From assembly GCF_963259705.1 (NCBI RefSeq), contig NC_081841.1:34127358-34191357 (forward strand): DNA of 64,000 nucleotides. Direction: 5' to 3'. This document shows, piece by piece, positions 58,923 to 64,000 of this stretch; the stretch's first letter is position 1, and every line of letters begins with the position of its first letter. The DNA is from Myotis daubentonii (taxonomy: Eukaryota; Chordata; Mammalia; Chiroptera; Vespertilionidae). Below the pieces are notes generated by a model that saw only the letters and a program-made list of their open reading frames with translations, made no database searches and had not been told where the DNA came from. The position numbers were made by a program, and so were the translations under genes.

Positions 58923-59891
58923 TTAGAGGCCCGGTGCACAAAAATTTGTCCACTCAGAGGGGAGGAGAGGGGGTCCTTCAGCCCGGCCTGTGCCCTCTCG
59001 CAGTCTGGGATGCCTCCTCGGGAGATAACGACAGGCTGGCTTAGGCCTGCTCCCAGGTGGCAGAAGGCAGGCCCAATCCCTAGGTGCAGCCCCTGGTCAG
59101 GCTCAGAGCTGGGCCAATTGGGGAGTTGGGGCGCCGCCCCCTGTCATTCACAGAGCAGGGCGGATCGGGAGGTTGCGATGCCACCCTCAGTCATGCTCAG
59201 GGTAGGGCCGATTGTGGGGTTGTGGCACCGCCCCCTTTCACACTCAAGCCAGGGTCTATGAGGAGGTTGCAGCACCACTCCCTGTCACGCACAGAGCAGG
59301 GCCCATCAGAGGGTTGGGGAGCTCCCCCATGTCACGCACAGAGCAGGGCAGATCAGGGGGTTGAGGAGCTCCCCCCTGTCACTCAGACAGTAGGGCCTAT
59401 AGGGGAGTTGGGGCACCGCCCCCTGTCACACACAGAGCAGGGCGGATCAGGGGGTTGGGGTGCCGCCCTCTATCACCCACAGAGCAGGGCCAATCAGGGG
59501 GTTGGTGCACCACCACTGTCACACTCAGGGCAGGGCCGATGGGGAGGTTATGGCTCTACCCCATCACACACAGAGCAGTGCCCGTGGGGGTTGGGGGGTT
59601 GGGGCGCCGCACCCTGTCACACAGAGAGCTGCAGGGCGATCATGGGGTTGGGGAGCCCCCCCCTATCAGGCACAGAGCAGGGCTGATCAGGGGGTTGGGG
59701 CACCTTCCTCTGTCACAAACAGAGCAGGGCAGATAGGGAGGTTGTGGCCCCGTCCCCTGTCACACACAGAGCCGCAGGGCAATCAGGGGGTTTGGGCGCT
59801 GCCCCCTGTCACACTGATCCCGGTGCTGGGACGCCGCGCGGCTCCACTGATCCCGGTGCTGGGAGGCATATTACCCTTTTACTATATAGGA
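58923..59891 (-). mobile_element. HeliBat-type Helitron with an internal 46-47-bp minisatellite
   Basis: The minus-strand 5' end at 59891 is TCCTATATAGTAAAAGGGTA. The 3' end (plus strand TTAGAGGCCCGGTGCACAAA with palindrome GCACAAAAATTTGTCC) has CTAG eroded to CTAA. It is about 969 bp long, mostly because of a tandem array at about 59090-59810. Its 5' end directly abuts the 3' end of the next Helitron. Frames of up to 200 codons (59084-59686) are read-through of the array, whose period is not a multiple of three. Confidence 0.94.
59090..59810. repeat. 46-47-bp minisatellite inside a Helitron
   Basis: Units read roughly GTTGGGGCGCCGCCCCCTG, TCACACACAGAGCAGGG, CGGATCAGGG. Two successive CCGCC anchors (59416 and 59463) are 47 bp apart. 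There are about 15 units, with point differences and a few length changes. Confidence 0.9.
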
Positions 59892-60447
59892 TAGAGGCCT
59901 GGTGCATGGGTAGGGGCCAGCTGGTTTGCCCTGAAGGGTGTCCTGGGTCAGGGTGGGGGTCCCCACTGGGGTGCCTGGCCAGCCTGGGTGAGGGGATGAG
60001 GACTGTTTTCAGGCTGGTGGGTGACTGAAGCTCCCAACTGCACCTTTTTTTCTTTTTTTTTTTTATTCTGGGCCAGCTTTAGCTCTGGCTCCAGCTCTGA
60101 GGCCTCGCTGCTGAAAGCAGGTATCTGTTTTGTTTGGGTTCTATAATTGAAACACTGTTTCAACTCCAGCTCTGAGATCCCAGGGGGCTGAAAGCAGGTT
60201 TCTGGGGTTTTGTTTAGCTTCTATATTTGTTAAAATGTTTCAAACTGCAAGCTCAGAGGCTGGCAAGGCAGGCGGGGAATGTTGGTTTCCTCCGTCACCG
60301 AAGCAAGCAAGGCTCATGTTAGCTTCAAGCTGCCTGGCTGCTGGCCGCCATCTTGGCTGGCAGTTAATTTGCATATCTCGCTGATTAGCCAATGGGAAGG
60401 GTAGCGGACGTACTCTAATTACCATGTTTCTCTTTTATTAGATAGGA
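59892..60447 (-). mobile_element. HeliBat-type Helitron, head-to-tail with its neighbour
   Basis: The minus-strand 5' end at 60447 is TCCTATCTAATAAAAGAG. The 3' end is plus-strand TAGAGGCCTGGTGCATGG directly after the neighbour's GGA, with the outer C of CTAG and much of the hairpin lost. The interior carries about 2.5 copies of a roughly 75-80-bp unit (CAGCTCTGAGGCCTCGCTGC, CTGAAAGCAGGTATCTG, TTCTATAATTGAAACACTGT) and, near the 5' end, GGCCGCCATCTTGGCTGG and AATTTGCATATCTCGC. Confidence 0.92.
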
Positions 60448-60627
60448 TTCTTCATCAACTCTAAGGCAGACCATAAAACATTCATATTCTAAATCAGTTC
60501 TTCAGAAGTAGTTTTTAAATAAGAGATATTTTAAAAATATTATACAGTAGTTTTATTCCACAGTACTTCCACAGCATTAGCATCTTGTCACACAATGCAT
60601 GTGATGTTGACATAAATATACAGCACT

Positions 60628-60850
60628 CATTTATGCAATCAACATTTATGTTACGCCTACTACATGTTTGATACCAGCTTATGCTAGAAAGTTAGATTTA
60701 AGAAATGAGAAGTATTAAAAGTGTAGAGCTCTTGAGTTAGGCCTAGATTGCAATGTCAAATCAGATACAGCATAACTGTGGCCTTGGCCAAATTATTCCC
60801 CTCAAGGACTCTGGGCATTTTCTAGCCCTCCATCTACATAAATTTCACTC
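60628..60850 (+). mobile_element. L2 3' end relic next to a MIR relic
   Basis: TGCAATCAACATTTATGTTA followed by GCCTACTACATGTTTGATAC looks like an antisense L2 or MIR 3' end (60628-60710). From about 60715, GAGCTCTTGAGTTAGGCCTA, AACTGTGGCCTTGGCCAAAT and TATTCCCCTCAAGGACTCTG look like a decayed MIR on the plus strand. Both are weak. Confidence 0.45.
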
Positions 60851-61139
60851 CAGATAATAGTATATAGTGAGCTATAGATCTGATTGACCTATGCTATGTT
60901 ATGTCATCCTCATCTCCACAGTCCCAAAGCTGCCCAGTTTCATATATGTCCAGCTATCCGAAGGGTTGGTAGAATGTACCCATAAGGTGTATATTTGCCC
61001 GAAAAACAGAGGGTATCCTGGGAGAAAACAATACAGACGCTCATAAACTGATTCTAAGGACAATGAGTTCCTTTCAGAGGAGAGTGGCACTTTAAAGTAC
61101 AGCAGGTTATATGGTTTAAGATTGTTTCCTGACCCCTCA

Positions 61140-61500
61140 ATTTCTCTCAGGGGCTGTGTTAGCATCCTGGGCAAAGAAAAAAGACAACAATGAAATAAAA
61201 GAGCTGTTTCACAAAATTCATGGGAAGCACTCTAAGCACACGCCACTCTCCTTTGCAGCCCATGAAATAGCAGGCACAGCAGTGCGAGGACAGGGAGCTT
61301 GTGCTGCATGGCAAAGAGGTCGCAAGGTGGCAGGTGACATCTCTGCATTCATTAGAGCAATAAAAGGAGACACAGGGCAGACAGCACACAATAGGCCGGG
61401 CGCTGTGAGTGTGAGTACAGGTAAGACACATTCTCAGGTGGGAAGAAGCCAAGAGAAAGGGCAGGAGTCACTCTGCTTTCTCAGGTAAGGAAAACCTTAT
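61140..61500. other. Unique block open on both strands; candidate conserved non-coding DNA
   Basis: A repeat-free, moderately GC block (AGTGCGAGGACAGGGAGCTT, GGTCGCAAGGTGGCAGGTGA) is open for 110 codons on plus (61156-61488) and 97 codons on minus (61159-61452). No domain is recognisable in either frame. CAGGTAAG at 61418 and 61482 looks splice-donor-like, so an unrecognised exon cannot be excluded, but a conserved non-coding element or chance is as likely. Confidence 0.3.
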
Positions 61501-61608
61501 TTTATCTTCAGATATTCTCAGCAACAGGACATGGAAACTTAAAATGTGCTCTTTGAATGGCTGGGGGTGGGGTGTGGGTGGGGGGTCAAGCGAGGGAAAG
61601 GAGACATA

Positions 61609-61648
61609 TTAATTAATTAATTAATTAATTAATTAATTAATTAATTAA
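61609..61648. repeat. (TTAA)n tetranucleotide repeat
   Basis: Ten perfect TTAA units. The tract is fully self-complementary. Confidence 0.98.
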
Positions 61649-61793
61649 AAATGTGCTCTTTGGACCTCTGTCTGGTGGAGTTTTTCTGTGTTATTTCTCT
61701 GCCCACTGCAAACCCCACCGCCCCACACATGTGCACATCTGAATAAAACTTGAGAACCAATGAAGACTGATACTACTTAGTTTGCATTTAAAC

Positions 61794-62053
61794 AAAATAT
61801 CTGCATGAGTATTTTTTTAATGTATTTTATTGATTTTTTACAGAGAGGAAGGGAGAGGGATAGAGAGTTAGAAACATCGATGAGAGAGAAACATTGACCA
61901 GCTGCCTGCTGCACACTCCCTACTGGGGATGTGCCCGCGAGCAAGGTACATGCCCTTGACCAGAATCAAACCTGGAACCTTTCAGTCCACAGGCCGACGC
62001 TCTATCCACTGAGCCAAACCAGTTAGGGCAAAATATCTGCATGAGTATTTTTT
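61794..62053 (-). mobile_element. Ves SINE with 24-bp perfect target duplication
   Basis: The body is about 61818-62029. The minus-strand head reads GAGCCAAACCAGTTAGGGC on plus, with both ATCGATG/ACATTGA motifs and near-consensus text. Perfect direct repeats beginning AAAATATCTGCATGAG lie at 61794-61817 and 62030-62053. Confidence 0.96.
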
Positions 62054-62246
62054 AAAATATATTTTTCTTGATTTCAGAGAGGAAGGGGTCAGAAACGACA
62101 ATGATGAGAGAGAATCATTGATCGGCTGCCTTCTGCATGCCCCACGCTGGGGATTGAGCCCACAACCAGGGCATATGTATGACCTCCTAGTTCATAGATC
62201 AACACTCAACCACTGAACCACACCAGCTGGGCTGCATGGGTATTTC
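62050..62246 (-). mobile_element. Ves SINE (ATGAACC lineage) at the same target
   Basis: The body is about 62050-62232. The plus strand shows TTCTTGATTTCAGAGAGGAA, GATGAGAGAGAATCATTGAT, GACCTCCTAGTTCATAGATC (reversed signature) and ACTGAACCACACCAGCTGGG. On its right TGCATGGGTATTT repeats, with one change, the TGCATGAGTATTT motif on its left. That motif is also the 3' half of the neighbour's target duplication. Confidence 0.93.
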
Positions 62247-62760
62247 TAATAGATAAATTATCCAGTGCATTAGGAATACACATGCACAAAATACTCTGCC
62301 CAATCATAGAAAATGATGAATCTGGCTTTCAGTCACGGAGTTAATCTATTAGCCAAAGGGATGCTCTGGATGCAGAGGACACAGCACATTGAGGCGCCAC
62401 TAATGAGTAGCCTCTGCCCAGTCACTGCCCCTACACGCCATCGACAACATCAGTGCGGATTCATGCAGGGTCCGGGAAACGCGGCTTGGCGAGGGGCTAT
62501 CCTACCAAACCACCATTTCCAGCTCTGCTCTGACCCGTGGGGTTGCCGAACCCAGTGATCCTTCGTACGTATGGCTGTCAATTCAGGGTGCCCTACAAAC
62601 CGGGCAAAATTGAAACCTGATCATTTATTTCCCCTATATTTTACCTGTAACCCTTTCTACACCCCCTCCCAAAACAACATATTTTTGAGGGGCAAACCCT
62701 AGTACTGATTGTAGTTATTTTTTTATTTTTTTTTACCAGCCAATAGACATTTTTTAAAGA
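62247..62760. other. Unique, CpG-containing block; candidate conserved non-coding DNA
   Basis: About 62285-62620 is repeat-free and retains more CpGs than the surroundings (ACGCCATCGACAACATCAGT, GGGTCCGGGAAACGCGGCTT, CCTTCGTACGTATGGCTGTC). An 81-codon plus frame (62313-62558) has no recognised domain. The rest, to 62760, is T-rich and unassigned. Confidence 0.3.
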
Positions 62761-62761
62761 T

Positions 62762-62839
62762 TTGATTATTATTTGCTCAGTATTTTATGAGACAATTTCT
62801 CTCCATTGTCTCATAAAATACTGAGCAAATAATAATCAA
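62762..62839. repeat. Perfect 35-bp inverted repeat (hairpin, 8-nt loop)
   Basis: The left arm 62762-62796 begins TTGATTATTATTTGCTCAGT. The right arm 62805-62839 is its exact reverse complement at all 35 positions. The loop is TTCTCTCC (62797-62804). The next bases on either side do not pair. No recognised transposon end, target duplication or tail is attached. Confidence 0.97.
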
Positions 62840-63166
62840 GTAAGACACAGAACCGGCTTGCGAATACCATCTCTGAGGAGCACAAACCAGGAGACATGAT
62901 GCTGGCATCGTGTGCTTGGTGGTGGAGTGTGCACCGTGTACTGCAGAAGCATGTCAAGGAGAAACCTGGACATGCTCTGGTTGAAGGGGAAAGCATCCAT
63001 ATCCACAGAGGAAGCGGTATTTAAGTTGCATCTCAGCATTAGCGTTGGAGTTTATAAGGTCTTTTGGGAGGAAGATAAATCTAAGCAAAAAGAAGAGAAT
63101 GTGGATAAACAGAGAATATGAGAGTGTGGCCTTTCTAGGAATTTCAATTATTCACTGGAGAACTCT

Positions 63167-63167
<1 letters not shown>
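62840..63167. other. Unassigned DNA
   Basis: Nothing recognised. Opposing short frames at 62811-63121 have no domain resemblance. Confidence 0.4.

Positions 63168-63207
<40 letters not shown>
63168..63207. repeat. (GT)n microsatellite
   Basis: Twenty perfect units. Confidence 0.97.
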
Positions 63208-63209
<2 letters not shown>

Positions 63210-63817
63210 CAGGCTTGGAGGTCGAAAAGAGAAACACATTCTAGGTACCAAATGTGCCCTTTATGCTGCTCTTGGTTTGGATTTAATATGCCCTGGAGAG
63301 TCGCAGAAGGGCTTCAAGCAGGCAAGTAACATGGTAACAATCCCTTTAGAAAGTCTCCGGTTGGAATGGAGGAACTGAAGGCAGAAAGCCAGTAGGAGGG
63401 TAGTTCACTGAAATGAGCAGCAGGTCTCCTCTTAGGAGCAAAGAGGCAACTAGCTGAGGGAACAGAAGAAATATGCAGGAGGCTGCTGTCCCTACTGGGG
63501 AGAGAATATGAGATTTTAAATATCGGAAATTTCCATTCGAATAAGTCAGAAAGAGCAAACAGGTCCAATAAAAATGCCGTGAAAGCATAGTTTGCCGTGA
63601 AAGCATAGTTTCCTCAAGAGAACGAGAAATGCCACCAATTGGTGGGCATAGGGATCCTAAATCTTTATTTGTTACACCCTCAATAGCATTTGATTAAAAG
63701 CACCCTAGGAATCTTTTCTTTAAAAGTAGGTGCTTCCCTTTGAAGTCTCCCTTTCTATTTTAATTTCCTATAGCAGAAACTCCAGAATCTAAAAATGAAG
63801 TTGACTGGGATAAGAGT
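63208..63817. other. Unassigned DNA with an 18-bp tandem duplication
   Basis: The unit GCCGTGAAAGCATAGTTT occurs twice in direct tandem at 63576-63593 and 63594-63611. Otherwise nothing recognised. Confidence 0.45.
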
Positions 63818-63819
63818 GA

Positions 63820-63910
<91 letters not shown>
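63818..63910. repeat. (AAAAC)n followed by (GA)n
   Basis: AAAAAC/AAAAC units to about 63851, then about 29 pure GA units to 63910. The serine/leucine-rich minus frame through it is an artefact. Confidence 0.96.
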
Positions 63911-63915
<5 letters not shown>

Positions 63916-64000
63916 AGGTTGAATCCCAAAGACCGGTGTGGTATTCTCAGTAATACTCTACTCAGAGGCTGTCTTTCCTCTCTTTTCACCTCATCTAACC

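Noticed and set aside
59084..59686. 200-codon plus-strand open frame, the longest in the window
   Set aside because: It runs through a 46-47-bp minisatellite inside a Helitron. The period is not a multiple of three and overlapping frames are equally open.

Overview
The window is non-coding mammalian nuclear DNA from a vespertilionid bat. Three repeat groups together support this: about nineteen Ves SINEs (tRNA-derived, with A/B-box-like heads and CT-rich/AATAAA tails), many HeliBat-type Helitrons (TC at the 5' end, a GTGCACGAATT-type hairpin and CTAG at the 3' end, inserted between A and T), and young hAT elements, including a SPIN-type copy. I find no intact host gene, no credible multi-exon coding structure, and no tRNA or rRNA gene. 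The longest open frames are chance frames or lie in tandem repeats.

Layout. 1-10.6 kb: AT-rich DNA with an L1 3' end, hAT fossils, five Ves SINEs, two small Helitrons and two 5'-truncated bat LINE 3' ends. 10.6-20.3 kb: ancient L2 fossils (12.8-13.7 kb on +, 14.8-15.8 kb on -), three Ves copies, long (TG)n and (TA)n tracts and another L1 3' end. 20.3-28.9 kb: a quieter stretch with a SPIN-type hAT, one MIR and few other repeats; part of it (26.0-27.3 kb) looks like candidate conserved non-coding DNA. 29.3-36.1 kb: one badly decayed but nearly full-length L1, cut by four Ves SINEs and a hAT. 36.1-45.7 kb: L2 pieces, another repeat-poor candidate regulatory block (38.2-39.2 kb), a hAT, and a Helitron split by a hAT. 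45.7-60.4 kb: the Helitron-rich part, with a convergent pair, a GC-rich copy, a copy carrying a 32-bp minisatellite and two abutting copies in tandem. 60.4-64 kb: L2/MIR remnants, two Ves insertions at one target site, a perfect 35-bp inverted repeat, and unique sequence.

The most informative items are as follows. (1) The Helitron at 45714-46220 appears to carry a captured first-exon fragment of the host gene DENND5B, from upstream leader through start codon to splice donor. (2) A perfect 35/35-bp hairpin with an 8-nt loop lies at 62762-62839. (3) Several stacked insertions give a relative insertion order: hAT in a Helitron, hAT in a Ves tail, Ves beside Ves at reused target sites, and Helitron against Helitron.

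Family names come from recognition of consensus features, not from a database search. Boundaries backed by target-site duplications are accurate to a few bases; boundaries of old L2/L1/hAT fossils are approximate.
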